Source: Mermis nigrescens (Eukaryota; Nematoda; Enoplea; Mermithida; Mermithidae). From it: DNA of 64,000 bases. Within the stretch, counting starts at the first letter, position 1. Each line of letters begins with the position of its first letter. Where the stretch lies: the NCBI GenBank assembly GCA_036768485.1, contig JAVLUZ010000223.1, positions 4,977,893 to 5,041,892 on the forward strand, read 5' to 3'. The notes below the pieces were generated by a model. That model was given only the letters and a program-made list of their open reading frames with translations, was not told where the DNA came from and made no database searches. This document shows positions 22,401-33,182 of the stretch, one piece after another. Both the position numbers and the translations under genes were made by a program.

Positions 22401-23351
22401 TCCAGTTAATAAACACATAGATAATATTCAGTGATTTAAAGTAAATTGTCAACTAGACATAAAAGTTGTTTGAACGTGCAGTTGCCAGATTGAAACAAAC
22501 GACTTTCTGAATAATTTATCTTTCGATTACATCGTCATACGTTCCGGTGAAGTCAGGCCATCAATAGCGTACATACTTTAACACAGGAACCGAGAACCGG
22601 AACCGGAACCGACGGTTCTCTAGTTGAAGAACCGGAACCGGAACCGACGGTTCCAACTTACGCAAGAACCGGAACCGGAACCGGAACCGAAGTTCTCGTT
22701 TTCCAAGAACCGGAACCGGAACCGATTTTTTCGAAAAACCTGGAACCGGAACATCCCTACAAGTTACTCCGGATATAGCTACATTAAAGTGGAGTATATT
22801 TGACAGTTTACCAAAGAATGTTCCGAATTTGGGCTAAAATCATATTCAACTGACATTTTCAAGTTGCTGATTACGAAAAAATGACTTTTTATTGTGCGGA
22901 AAAAAATTTTTGTTCTAAAATTTTTAAATTTGAAAAAACAATTTTTAGCATGTCATTTTACTTGATAAGATATGTAAAAATTCAAGTTTCTGCTAAAATG
23001 ACGCTTAAGCTTAGGCTTAGTGTATCTGAGAAGGTGATTTCGGCTGCTAAGGTCGAGATTGCTCCCGCTCAGATCGAGGTATAGATGCTTAGGTCGATGT
23101 ATAGATTAGTGATCGACCGGGGCGACTTTTTGGCCGGGGCGGGGCGGGGCGGTACCGGGGCTGAAAAAATTCGCCAGCCGGGGCTGGCCGGGGTCAGACA
23201 AGGAAAATATTATTGCATGACACATACTTGGGGTGGGCATGGGAAAAGAAATAATGAGTGACTGCTCCATTCAGTAGTAAATGGCAAGCGCAAAGTTAGG
23301 TGCGCCTTTTCATATCAAGTTTTATTACTATTTATGTCACAAGAAACAAAT

Positions 23352-23475
23352 TTAGTCCAGTGTTTTATTATCTGAATCATCAATAAAGTCTATGTCGCTG
23401 CTATTAGCACACACTATATCATTTAAATCTTCGCTACTGCTGCTGTAGTGGTTGGATGCAATAGGTATTGGATGT
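23352..23475 (-). pseudogene. Possible acidic C-terminal tail of a hAT transposase
   Basis: A short minus-strand frame inside the element reads NHYSSSSEDLNDIV then DIDFIDDSDNKTLD and a stop. It is acidic and Ser-rich and lies near the element end, where the transposase tail would be. No catalytic motif is seen, so this is a suggestion only. Confidence 0.3.
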
Positions 23476-23740
23476 AATAAATGATACATCACACATTCCC
23501 ATAAGGGGGAGGGGTATTACCCTCTCAGGGTCTGAGCACAAGTCACTGTCAGACGATTTTTGGTGTAAACCTTTAGAATTTTTTGAACTTAATTTTTTAG
23601 TATGGCAAAAGTGTACCTAACTATTAGAATTTCACGAAGTGATACATTATTTTAGAATGTGAGCTAGAGTACCTAAATAGATAAAGTATCACTAAAAAAC
23701 ATGCATGTAATCGCTTAAAATTTTATGATGGTCCATCAGT

Positions 23741-23963
23741 ATACATGTAACGGCTGGAAATCTAGGGTAGGGGTCCCTCGCGATTTTTAGAAGGAGGGGT
23801 GTGAGCGAATAAATCAAAAATAGTGAAAACACAGAAAAATAGCCAAAAAAGTGCAGTTTTTCGCCAAAAAATGGGGAAGGTGGTCAAATATTTTCTGACT
23901 TTCAAGGAAGTTCGGGGCTTCAAAGCGTCGATGGGGATGGCCTAAACCCCCTGTCACATGTAT
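23741..23963. mobile_element. MITE, ATACATGTAACGGCT family
   Basis: Starts ATACATGTAACGGCTGGAAAT and ends CTGTCACATGTAT. Other members: 29750-30187, about 33890-34110, 35586-35824, 36583-36799, 39054-39252, 49273-49503, 51110-51298, 52523-52746 and 57444-57675. Each has C-rich and G-rich halves and the words AAAAACACCTAAAA or GGCCGTTTTT. Length about 200-240 bp. Confidence 0.75.
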
Positions 23964-26334
23964 ATTTCTCGGCCATTTTCAGAAGTGGGGGGTAAGCGGC
24001 CCCACTTTGCAGCCGCAAGGAATTCTACACCTTTTTACAGTTTTTGTTCTTCAAAAATCTTTGTACATGTACAAAGAAGGTCCTCAAACATCTTTGTACA
24101 TCAGCAAAAATCTTCGCCGAATAGAAAAAGACCGTGCTTCTAAATGTGATAATTCGGCCTGAATTTAGTTGATAATATTAGTTCGGCGCGGAGTGCCGAA
24201 ATTTTTATGAGCTTTTGATGGAATTCACACTTAGAACTCGACTGAGAAGCTAAAATAACTTGTACTACAAAATCAGAAATATTACAAAAAATGTAATAAG
24301 CGAATTAAATTTTGTAACAAGCAACACTGCGCTTAGAATGGAAAAATGGAAAAATGTCAAATATACAGAAACCTAAAAATTAGCCAAATACACTACTAAA
24401 GGTTGAAAAACTATGTTCTACCACACTGAAATCGTTACTGTACCATATTAAAGTATACAAAAATTTGCATGTACAAAACAGTGTTTTTTTGTATTAGCCA
24501 AAGATATTTCTCGATGTACAAAGACTTCAGGACTATATTTGTACATGTACAAAGATTTTTGGGAAGATAAAAACTGTAAAAAGGTGTAAAATACCAAAAA
24601 TTTTTCGGCGCTTCGCTCCATGTGAAAAATTGTCTGTCCTATATATCTTTAAAATGGCAAAATTTGTATTTAGAATGGAAAAATGTCACAATTTTAGGCG
24701 CTTTGCGCCGTTTTGAGACAATTTTAGTAATTTTTGGCGTTAGAAACCCAGAAATTAGCTAAAATATACAATCAGAAGTCGAAAGACCCTGTTTTACCAC
24801 ACTAAAATCGCTACCGTACCATATTATAGTAACCACCAATTTGTGTGTACAAAATGTACAAACACTTTTGGGGACCATCTTTGTACATGCACAAACGTAC
24901 CGTGTACAAAAAAACACTGGTACAAAATGTACAAAGACTTTCGGGTATTATAATAAAAAGGTAAGTTGTACAAAAAAACACTGTCACATATTGATAGTAT
25001 GCGAAAATGTGTATGTTTAAAAATATATTTATATAATATAGCTACAAAAATTTGTTAGCTCATACACAGACCTTTTTGGAGATCGTAACAAGAAGCTCGT
25101 ACAACAAAATAGAGTCGGCCAATAATAGTCCTCCACTTGATTTTCTGGTCCTCCAAATTGGGATTTCACCCTCCCTTAACTCTGGACCTTAGGAAACTAT
25201 TTGAGACATATTTAGTTTATCGGATCGGACGCAATTCTGCAGCGTAGTTTACATTCGCCTATAATTAACCTCCGTCCTATTAACTATTACACAAGAAACG
25301 CGTTTTAAAGCATGCGGTTCCCATTCAATTGAATGTAAATGTGTTCTTTGTAAAAATAGTTTGTTGAAAACGTACAATTTCCAACTAGAAATATAACGTA
25401 TATGTCAACTCTAAATCTTTTAGCCATAGCTATGAATGAATGAGTTAAAAGTAGCATTTAGTTTAAATAAGTCAAGTGGAGGAATCGAAAACATGCAGAT
25501 TTTCCTGAAAATTTATTCAGTAAAAGCTCATTTATACACAGTAGCAAAGTTATAACAAGGACTAAGTAAGTATACATATGGTCTAATCAGTACAGTTCTA
25601 AGAATTAAGACTTGCTCATTAATAAATAAGTGCCATTATCACAGCCTGTACAAAACACGAATTACACTAAATTTTTCCCCGGCCCCGGCCATTTTTTGAC
25701 CTTGCCCCGGCCGGGGCTGGGAATGCTAAAAAATGGCCGGGGATTGCCGGGGCCGGGGCCCCGGTCGATCACTAGTATAGATGCTTAGGTCGATGTGTAG
25801 TTGCTCAGGTCGATGTATAGATGCTTGGGTCGACCTAAATTGGGTACATGTTATTCTGCATTCCACTGTTTGAATCTTCAAATGGATGGAACTATGAGAT
25901 AATCCAAATATGCTGTTTGAATCGTATTTAAGTAGAAATCTTTAAGTGGATGTAAAAAATGCTAAAAATAGTAAAATTAAAAAAAAATTTCTTGAAATTT
26001 GTGCAAAAAACACAAAAACTTTTTCTTCAATCTTGGTTTCCGTGCAGTATAACTTAATTTTTTGTAATCTGCGACCTTGAAAATGGTAGAAAAATATGTT
26101 TGTAGTAAAAATTGGAAACTTTTGATAACCTGCTAAAATTCCTAAAAGTGGCTCAATATGGTGAATGGTCGAAGTATGATGGTTGAAGTACCGTAACTGT
26201 GAGTTTTGTATGGATTTGGTTTATATCTTTTTTCCGCGTCTTTCAGTGATACAAAGTATCGTTTTTGCGCAATCGTATGGCAATTCTGCCGGAATGGCGC
26301 AAAATCGCTTCACACCATATTCTTCAAAAACTCC

Positions 26335-26470
26335 AATCGATGTATAGATGCTTAGGTCGATGTATAGATGCTTAGGTCAATGTATGTATAGATGCTTAGG
26401 TCGATGTATAGATGCTTAGGTCGATGTATAGATGCTTAGGTCGATGTATAGATGCTCAGGTCGACGTAAA
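26335..26470. repeat. 20-bp minisatellite GATGCTTAGGTCGATGTATA
   Basis: About seven tandem units. Shorter runs of the same unit are at 20485-20535, 23080-23106 and 25775-25845, and the inverse unit is at 27795-27985. It belongs to the TIR element spanning 20015-26712. Confidence 0.9.
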
Positions 26471-27544
26471 TTGGGTATCTACATGTGATCCTGCATTCAG
26501 CTGTTTGAATCTTTAAATACTTAGGTCGAGAAGATGCTTGCTTAGGTCGAGAAGAGGCTAATCAACGAAACCCATAGCTTTTGTAATATTGATCATAGAC
26601 GGATGAAATTTTTCCGCGCTTCCTTTCAACATGTTCTAAGTACCGAACAAAAAATCCGCTCTTCTGAAGTTAATTTTTGTAGTATTTCGAAAGTACCATA
26701 TTCTTAAGTTACTCCCATAAAAGTTAAAAAAACAGACGGAAAAGGGCAGTAATTATTTGCATTCAACTGCAGGTAATATAGAATACAATGTAAAATTATA
26801 TGCAGTCAAAAATCAGCGGCCTAGACGGCAGGTAGACCAGTGGCCTAGACTGCAGGTAATACAGCACACAATGTAAAATTATATGCAGTCAAAAACCAGT
26901 GACCTAGACTGCGGGTAATATAGCAAAAAATGTGATATTATTTGCAGTCAAGTTGAATGCATATTAGGGATGCAACGGGTACGCGAACCCGAACCCGAGT
27001 ACTCGGGTACCTGAACTTAATTCAGGACCCGAACCCGAACCCGAATAAACTGAACTTGACTACCCGAACCCGAACCCGAATAAAATTATTATGACTACAC
27101 AAACCCGAACCCGAACTCAAACCCAAATGTTTATGGATTTTATTCGGGTATTTTTAAGCTCTAAAATCCTACAATTGTATGTCAAAGATTCAAAAATTTT
27201 CGGCTTTTTGCGCTGTTTTCAGTTTGTTCGACCCTAAAACGCTGAATTTCATGTAGTTCTCAAGTACACATGAATGGCTATGTAATTAAGTGGTATATTT
27301 TGATCGATTCACGTGAATTTTTAATCTTTTTATTTCACAAGACAATTGCCAAATGATATCGTATAAAATGCTAAACAGTGCATCTTTGGTCATAATTAAA
27401 CTTGGTTTCTATAAAATTAATTTCACGAATAACAGTTTTTCGGTAGCACACATCCCTATAGGGGGTGAGGGGGGTTTAACCCTCCCCTTCCTTAGGGTTC
27501 AAGACTCAAGTCACTAACAGACAATATTTGTTGGAAAACTTTTG

Positions 27545-28441
27545 GAGTAACTCAAGGATATGGTACTTTTAAAATACAAAAAAATAATCTTCAGAAGAGC
27601 GGATTTTTTTGCTCATTACTTAGAGCATGTTGAAAGAAAGTGCGGAAAAAAGTTTCATCCGTCTATGGTCAATATTACAAAAGCTATGGGTTTCATTAAG
27701 TAGCCTCTTCTCGACTTAAGCAAGCATCTTCTCGACCTAAAGTATTTAGAGATTCAAACAGCTGAATGCAGAATCACATGTAGATACCCAATTTATGTCG
27801 ACCTAAGCATCTACACATCGACCTAAGCACCTATACATCGACCGAAGCATGTATACATCGACCTAAGCATCTACACATACATCGACCTAAGCATCTATAC
27901 ATTGACCTAAGCATCTATATATCGATCTAAGCATCTATACATCGACCTCAGCATCTATATATACATTGACCTGAGTGGGAGCGACCTAGACATAAGCAGC
28001 TTAAAACACCTTTTCAGATATACTAAGCCTAAGCCTGAGTATAATAGCGAAAACTTAGATTTTCGTATATCTTATCAAGTAAACCGAAAAAAGATGCAAA
28101 AAAAATGTGAAAATTTTTCAAGGTTTTAAAATTTCGAACAGGTTTCCGCGCCTTTTTTCTTTTTTCTCCTTCATTGCTATGCTTCCTTCCGTAATTTCAG
28201 CCCATATTATTTATTTCTGACAAATGTGTAAGTCCTTGGATCGAGCTGTTTAGTTGTCCCACCCAACACTCAAATCGAGAGTTGCCTGCAACTTTGAAAG
28301 TATGGCTCAGATTTTCACCAAATTTTTTTACCGCTCTCCAATTTATCATGTTCTAACAGTTTGGCAAAAAAATTTGGCATGCCGTATTTGTTTTGCTCCT
28401 TTTCTAAAAGTACCATATTTTTAAGTTTAGCCAACCGTTTG
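27545..28441. repeat. Inverse copy of the GATGCTTAGG TIR element
   Basis: Reads as the inverse complement of 20015-20530 plus 26340-26710, from GTAACTCAAGGATATGGTAC to CTAAAAGTACCATATTTTTAAG, with the 20-bp unit in inverse form at 27795-27985. About 900 bp. Confidence 0.85.
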
Positions 28442-28690
28442 AAATTTTTGAGCTTAGTCTCTACTAGTGATGCACCGGTACCTCATTTCCAGCCGGTACC
28501 GGTACCGTAACCGGTACCCTGGTACCGGCGCCGGTACTGGTACCGGTACCAATATGTATGTTATGTAATATGTATTGTGTACTTATATACTAGTGTTCCA
28601 TCTGATGTGTTTGGTCTGGATATTGTTCCTAGGAACAGTTTAAATACTTTTTACTACTATGTTACTTACTTAAAATCGGTTTTTACAGCA

Positions 28691-29073
28691 CCTCACCAGT
28701 ATTTTTTTTGTACAAGGTCCGTTTATACATGTACAAAGATGGTCCCCAAAAGTCTTTGTGCATTTTGTACATGAAAATTTTTGTGTAGTATAATATAGTA
28801 CAGTAGCGATTTTAATGTGGTTAAACAGGGATTTTGATCTTTGGTAGTGTATTCTAGCTAATTTCTGGGTCTCTGAGGGCAAAAATCACTGAGGATTGTC
28901 TTAAAACGGAGCGAAGCGCCGAAAAATTTGATATTTTTCTTTCGAAATGCAATTTCTGCCATTATAAAAATATATAGAACACACAATTACTTATTTTCGG
29001 CGCGGAGCGCCGGAAACTTGCGAATTTAAGTCTTTGTACAACGGGAAAAATCTTTGCCGATTACAAAAAAACA
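28691..29073. mobile_element. MITE with T7-GTA ends
   Basis: Starts CAGTATTTTTTTTGTACAAGG and ends GATTACAAAAAAACACTG; flanks CACCTCAC and CACCTTCC (6 of 8). It contains a GGCGC hairpin pair near 28905 and 28997 and GTACAAAG words. Related copies: about 18165-18602, 43747-44253 and 61395-61700. Confidence 0.65.
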
Positions 29074-29133
29074 CTGCACCTTCCTATTAATTCGGAGGAA
29101 TTTATTGGTGGTCACTGTTCATTATGTCGGTAA

Positions 29134-29364
29134 ATGAAGGAAAAGTCGTCACAGCTCTGGGAATTCTATAAGATAGATGATAAGGATGAATCAAAGGTAT
29201 TATGCAATTGTTGTGGAAAGTCAATTAGCAGAGGAGGCAAATATAGCAGCGGTTTTGGCTTGGATGGAATGAAAAAGCATTTTGTCTACCCATCCAACCA
29301 AATTTTGCCGGGAAATTTGGAAATGCTCGTGTTTTTGTCCAAAACATTACGAACTGTTGATTAG
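29134..29364 (+). pseudogene. BED-type zinc finger of a hAT transposase, frameshifted
   Basis: The frame begins MKEKSSQLWEFYKIDDKDES and continues KVLCNCCGKSISRGGKYSSG, then MKKHF. This matches the BED finger pattern: aromatic W9/F11, Cys24 and Cys27, a basic SRGG stretch and His49. The second histidine is lost in this frame but appears one base over (LSTHPTK from about 29280), so a single-base shift in a T run after His49 breaks the finger. In hAT elements the N-terminal BED finger binds the subterminal repeats; here the neighbours are GGTACC arrays 70-bp to 600-bp away. The catalytic domain is missing. Start chosen at the Met closest to the finger. Confidence 0.85.
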
Positions 29365-29749
29365 GATTGTTGAAATAAGTGAAATAAATGATCGAATAAA
29401 ATTTACAAAGAAATGCTTCTTTATTATTGCATTGTTATTTGCTACAGAGTGGGCTTTATTCTGAAACAGTTCCTCCTTCACTTTAAGCTCAAAAAAATTA
29501 AATCAATAAAAGTAGTACCGGCCGGTACCAGAGTGGTACCGGCACCGGTACCGGTACCCTGGTACCGGCACCGGTACCGGTACTGGTACCCGGTGCATCA
29601 CTAGTCTCTACTATGGAAATAGTGCACTTAACTATCTGAATTTCATGAAGTGATACAGTATTTTGGAGTGAAAGCAATAGTAAATAGACGAAATATTTCT
29701 ATGAAACATGCCTGTAACACCTCAAAATTTTGGAAGAGGATGTCATCGG

Positions 29750-30187
29750 CATACATGTAATGGCTGGAAATTTCGAGTGGGGGTCCCTGGCCATTTTTAA
29801 AAGAAGGGGGAGGTTTGCGACTCCAATTTTAGGCCAATAATGGCAAAAACACCTAAGAATAGCCAAAAAACGCAAGTTTTTGCCAAAAAATGGTGGAGGA
29901 AGGTCAAAAAGTTTCTGACTCTGGAGGGGGTGCGGGGCCTGAAAGCGTTGGTGGGGAATCGCCCGAAAACCTGTATCGTTTATGCCTCCAAGTCAGTTTT
30001 GAGGGGGGAGGGGTTAGCGGCTCCGATTTTTGGCCAAAAGTGGCAAAAACATCTAAAAATAGCCAAAAAGCGCAAGTTTTCGCCAAAAATGGGGGAGGGT
30101 GGGTCAAAATTTTCTGACGTTGGGGCTGTAGGGAGGACGTCCAACATTGGGTGGGGAATCCCCCAAAGCACCCTGTTACACGTCTGG
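29750..30187. mobile_element. ATACATGTAA MITE, tandemly duplicated
   Basis: Begins ATACATGTAATGGCTGGAAAT and ends CTGTTACACGTCTGG. The internal block (GGCCAA...AAAACACCTAAAAATAGCCAAAAA) occurs twice at about 29820-29910 and 30020-30110, so the element is roughly double the family length. Confidence 0.7.
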
Positions 30188-31013
30188 TTTTCGGCCATTT
30201 TAGAGATGGGGTGTAAATGACAAATGTTTGGCCGCAAATCGCAAAAAAGGCACCTGAAAATGCCCGAAAATGCGGGTTTTCGCCAAAAATCGATTTCGGC
30301 TCATGCATTTATTTCTGGAGCCATCTTTATACAATGTTAAAATATTTCCTGGGGCAATGTGATAGTACATAATTTTAACCTTTTTTCAGTATTTTTAGAA
30401 ATTTCAAAAATTTCGGGCGCTTCGCGCAAAATATCACTAATATATATACTGTATTTAGCTTCAAAGGGGCATTAAATACTCCAAAATCAATCTTTGTGTA
30501 ATATAGGCATCTTTAGGCAGATTCAAATATCTTTTGTATCTATTTCTTCTGTTTTTAAAAATTTTATGCAAAAATAAGTACTGTTTAATATTTTTGCACC
30601 TTTTTCCCTTCAATGATAAAATTGACTAATTTATCTCAATATTACGTTGGATTTATAAGCACAGTGGTGCTTATTACAAGATTTGATTGGCACATTACAA
30701 TTTCTTTAATATTCATGATTTTGTAGTACAAGTTTTTTTAGCTTTTCCAGTCGAGTTTTATGTGTAAATTCCATCAAAAGCTCATAAAAATATCGGCGCT
30801 TCGTGCCGAACTAATATTATCAACTAAATTCAGGCCAAATTGTCATATTTAGGACTGCATGTGGATCGCACTGGTAGTGTGTAAAAATTTGTATATTTAA
30901 TAATATATTTATATAATACATCTACAAAAATTTGTCCGCTCATTCAAAGACTTTTTCGGAGATCTTTATACATGCACAAAGAAGCTCATGCAAAAAAATC
31001 GTGTCGGCTAATA

Positions 31014-31191
31014 CAGTGCTTGCCACGATTGTTTACGTTTTAATATGCTCCCTAGGATGATAGAGCCTGTTAAGGCTTATATATTTAACACGTCAGTCGT
31101 GTAGAGGCGGAAATAGGACCAACGTGTTAAAGATATAACCCTAACATGCTCTAGAAGCTTATTAAAGCGTAAACATTTGTGGCGAGTAGTG
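31014..31191. mobile_element. Tc1/mariner-type MITE, copy A
   Basis: Flanked by TA (31012-31013, 31192-31193). Ends CAGTGCTTGCCACGATTG and inverse; the whole 178 bp is nearly palindromic, with arms containing ATGCTCCCTAGGATGATAGAG and AACACGT. Two more copies lie in mitofusin introns (42645-42826, 48255-48446). Confidence 0.85.
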
Positions 31192-31639
31192 TAATAATAC
31201 ACTATGAGCTCTGGACCTTGGGAAACTATGTTCGGCTGTTTCTCCAAGCAAGCGATTTTGCGTGGGCTCATATATCAAAAGTAGTTGTTAATCTTATTTG
31301 TAGGTGTATATCAGACACAATATACACAGCGCTACCCCTCATTTACATTAGCATTTTTGCACACTGAGAGGTGGAAGGAAAATCACTGGATACTTGAGTG
31401 AAACATATTAAAAAATTAGGCACAAGGCATCTAATAATAAGAGAAATTGTAACATCTGGCTTACATGTACCTAAGAAATTCGCCATACACTGGTATTCTT
31501 ATCTACTTACTGAAATACCCGAACCCGATCGGGTATTGATTTTGATACCCGAACCCGAAGCCAAACCCGGATAAACTTGGATGAATTACCCGAACCCGAA
31601 CCCAAATACACCAAAATTCACTACCCATTGCATCCCTAA

Positions 31640-32165
31640 TGCATTTTGATATGGGAAGCTGGCGCTTCGCTTGCATTTTAATTGGTAGTAGATGGCTTAG
31701 AAGGCACTTTTATTTAAGATGGTCTGGCCGATTTGCTTCCTCACCAGGGAATGTTTTTTGCGCTGCATGGCTAGCAGCTTCAATGCTGCCCAGTCACCCA
31801 TTAGCGCAGCTTGATGGGCCAGCGTAAGCTCTGGTCCTGCATGATAGATATTGATTAGCTGTTGCTGTTCTTGTCTTCATTCTGGGAAATTGTTTTATTG
31901 TAGTGGAAATAAAATGCTTCAAAAAATGTTCGCACCAACAGAAAAGTATCATCATCAATCATGCAGGACCAGAGCTTATGCTGGCCTATCAAAATGCGCG
32001 AATGGGTGACTGGGCAGCTATTGAAGCCGCTACCCATGCAGCGCAGAAAACATTCTCTATCGAGCAAGCAGATATGCCAGACCATCTCAAATAAAAGGGC
32101 TTTCTGAAACCATCTATTACAGGTTGAAATGCGAGCAAAGCGCTAGCCTCCCAATTCAATAAGCA
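31640..32165. repeat. Inverted pair of gene-like fragments inside the foldback element
   Basis: 31640-31850 and 31940-32165 are inverse complements of each other with about 90 bases between. Both read outward from the centre as GPELxLAxQxAxMGDWAA (left arm on minus, right arm on plus), then diverge through an indel. AHQAALMGDWAALKLL is faintly ankyrin-like, but I do not claim the family. It looks like a captured host gene fragment, duplicated in both arms. Confidence 0.5.
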
Positions 32166-32318
32166 TTCAGATTGACTGCATATAATATCACATTGTGTGC
32201 TATATTACCTGCAGTCTAGGCCGCTGGTTTTTGACTGCACATAATTTTCTGCACATAATTTTAAATTGTGTGCTATCTTACCCGCAGTTGACTGTAAATA
32301 ATTACTGCCACAGAAAAG

Positions 32319-32738
32319 CCTTTGATTGAAATAAACTTTAAAAGAAATTATTTTCCAAGTTTCATTTCCGTCTGTTTTTTCAACTTTTATACTGAAAAAT
32401 CCTACTTAAATTCGCATAAAAATGCTATTTTCACCTTAATTGACGTTATCTTTGGGCTCTGTGCATCTTCAGATTGGTGCCAGGCATGATCTAAGCCTAA
32501 GGAAAATATAGGACGAAAATTGCTCCACACGCTTCACTCGCTCTGCTTGCTCCGCAATTTTTGTCCCATTTGTCTCAGGCTTAGACCATTCAGTATACCT
32601 ACGTTTAGTTGACACCTACCTTTTGTACATGTACACAAAACATAATCGACAGTAAACGCTCATTGTCATGTATGTATTTACGTAAGTAATACACCTGCGC
32701 AGTTTTTTGAGGGTTTTCATATACGCTGATTTCATTTT
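32319..32738. other. Intergenic, nothing recognised
   Basis: AT-rich. An inverse match to 26716-26741 (TTTCCGTCTGTTTTTT at about 32366) suggests an outer inverted repeat around the foldback element. No coding frame. Confidence 0.4.
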
Positions 32739-33182
32739 TTGCACTGCCGCACTGCTAAATTCAACACAAAAGAAATTATATCTTCGAACATTTTGACTTT
32801 CCCGATCTGGTTCGACATGCTGAAGGCGAATGCACTAATTAAATTGCATACAAATTTGGTGGTGAAAATAACGATGTTCTATGAATGGAGAGGATGGGAG
32901 TTTAACAAGGTAGAAATGACCCAATTTAGAAATGATAATTATTATGTTGTTGCTTGCGTGTCATTCATGCACATAATGTTGAATGGTTTAGCAGCTGAAG
33001 AGGAATATCCGTCGATTGCAAGTTGCGTATATGCTCCAGTTAATATCAACAGACAAGCTACTGCACCTAACTTAAGCTCGAAGGAAATTGTATCAGCTGA
33101 ACTGGATGAATCAAAAAGCAGAACGGCTGATGTATGTTTTGATGTAAAAGTCGAGTATTTGAGCATCACATTTTCAATCTAA
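32739..33182 (+). CDS. Hypothetical protein or exon, 147 codons
   Basis: This is the longest open frame between the transposon nest and the protease exon. It reads with balanced composition from about residue 25 onward (segments ALIKLHTNLVVKIT, EEEYPSIASCVYAPVNINR, SKSRTADVCFDVKVEYLSI) and has no low-complexity or repeat character. A possible splice donor GAT|gtaaaa lies near 33150. It is on the same strand as, and 2.7 kb before, the serine protease exon, so it could be an upstream exon of that gene or an unrelated gene, but I see no catalytic His or Asp motif. I do not recognise it. It could equally be chance. Confidence 0.25.
   Translation: MHCRTAKFNTKEIISSNILTFPIWFDMLKANALIKLHTNLVVKITMFYEWRGWEFNKVEMTQFRNDNYYVVACVSFMHIMLNGLAAEEEYPSIASCVYAPVNINRQATAPNLSSKEIVSAELDESKSRTADVCFDVKVEYLSITFSI

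Larger units (their letters stand above)
20813..22759. mobile_element. hAT element, GGAACC subterminal family, copy 1
   Basis: Ends TAGGGATGTGCCGGTTAACC and inverse (GGAACATCCCTA); exact 8-bp duplication CAAGTTAC at 20805-20812 and 22760-22767. GGAACC arrays occupy 20827-20985 and 22585-22755, same-stranded in both arms. It carries a transposase C-terminal remnant on the minus strand, split by a nested element (21245-22286). A second copy forms the right part of 56995-58759. Confidence 0.95.
23107..25774. mobile_element. hAT element, GGGGC/CCGG subterminal family
   Basis: Ends TAGTGATCGACCGGGGC and inverse (GGTCGATCACTA); exact 8-bp duplication GTATAGAT at 23099-23106 and 25775-25782. GC-rich arrays lie at 23118-23195 and 25675-25765. 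The interior holds smaller repeats: an ATACATGTAA-ended MITE (23741-23963) and hairpin-bearing blocks (24050-24960). Confidence 0.92.
20015..26712. repeat. Interrupted TIR element with 20-bp GATGCTTAGG tandem repeats
   Basis: Two hAT insertions (20813-22759 and 23107-25774) split this older element. Its ends are inverted relative to each other: about 20016 (TAAACTTAAGAATATTGTAC) and, at 26687-26712, the inverse of TAACTTAAGAATATGGTAC. Inside are runs of the unit GATGCTTAGGTCGATGTATA. A shorter copy lies in inverse orientation at 27545-28441, which confirms the unit. No coding potential recognised. Confidence 0.75.
28465..29603. mobile_element. hAT element, GGTACC subterminal family
   Basis: Ends TAGTGATGCACCGGTACC and inverse; exact 8-bp duplication GTCTCTAC at 28457-28464 and 29604-29611. 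GGTACC-type arrays are at 28475-28550 and 29516-29597. It contains a MITE (28691-29073) and a BED zinc finger reading frame (29134-29364), the only DNA-binding domain I can see in the group. Confidence 0.95.
26965..31638. mobile_element. hAT element, GAACCC subterminal family
   Basis: Ends TAGGGATGCAACGGGTACG and inverse (CCATTGCATCCCTA); 8-bp flanks ATGCATAT (26957-26964) and ATGCATTT (31639-31646), 7 of 8 matching. CCCGAA arrays at 26980-27125 and 31515-31610 run on the same strand in both arms. At 4674 bp it is the longest of the group, mostly because it contains other elements: an inverse TIR repeat (27545-28441), the GGTACC hAT (28465-29603) and a mariner-type MITE (31014-31191). No transposase of its own is seen. 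Confidence 0.9.
26745..32309. mobile_element. Foldback/Mutator-like element with tandem-unit arms
   Basis: The ends GGCAGTAATTATTTGC and inverse, with arms (26745-26964 and 32165-32309) built of about 58-bp units of the type GACTGCAGGTAATATAGCAC. Flanks are ACGGAAAAG (26736-26744) and ACAGAAAAG (32310-32318), a 9-bp duplication with one difference, as expected of Foldback and Mutator-type elements. Between the arms are a later hAT (26965-31638) and an inverted pair of gene-like fragments (31640-32165). Confidence 0.75.

Noticed and set aside
32839..32900. Asp exon of the serine protease (ALIKLHTNLV)
   Set aside because: Looks like DIALIKL, but the catalytic Asp position is Ala and nothing like the following PxCLP motif appears.
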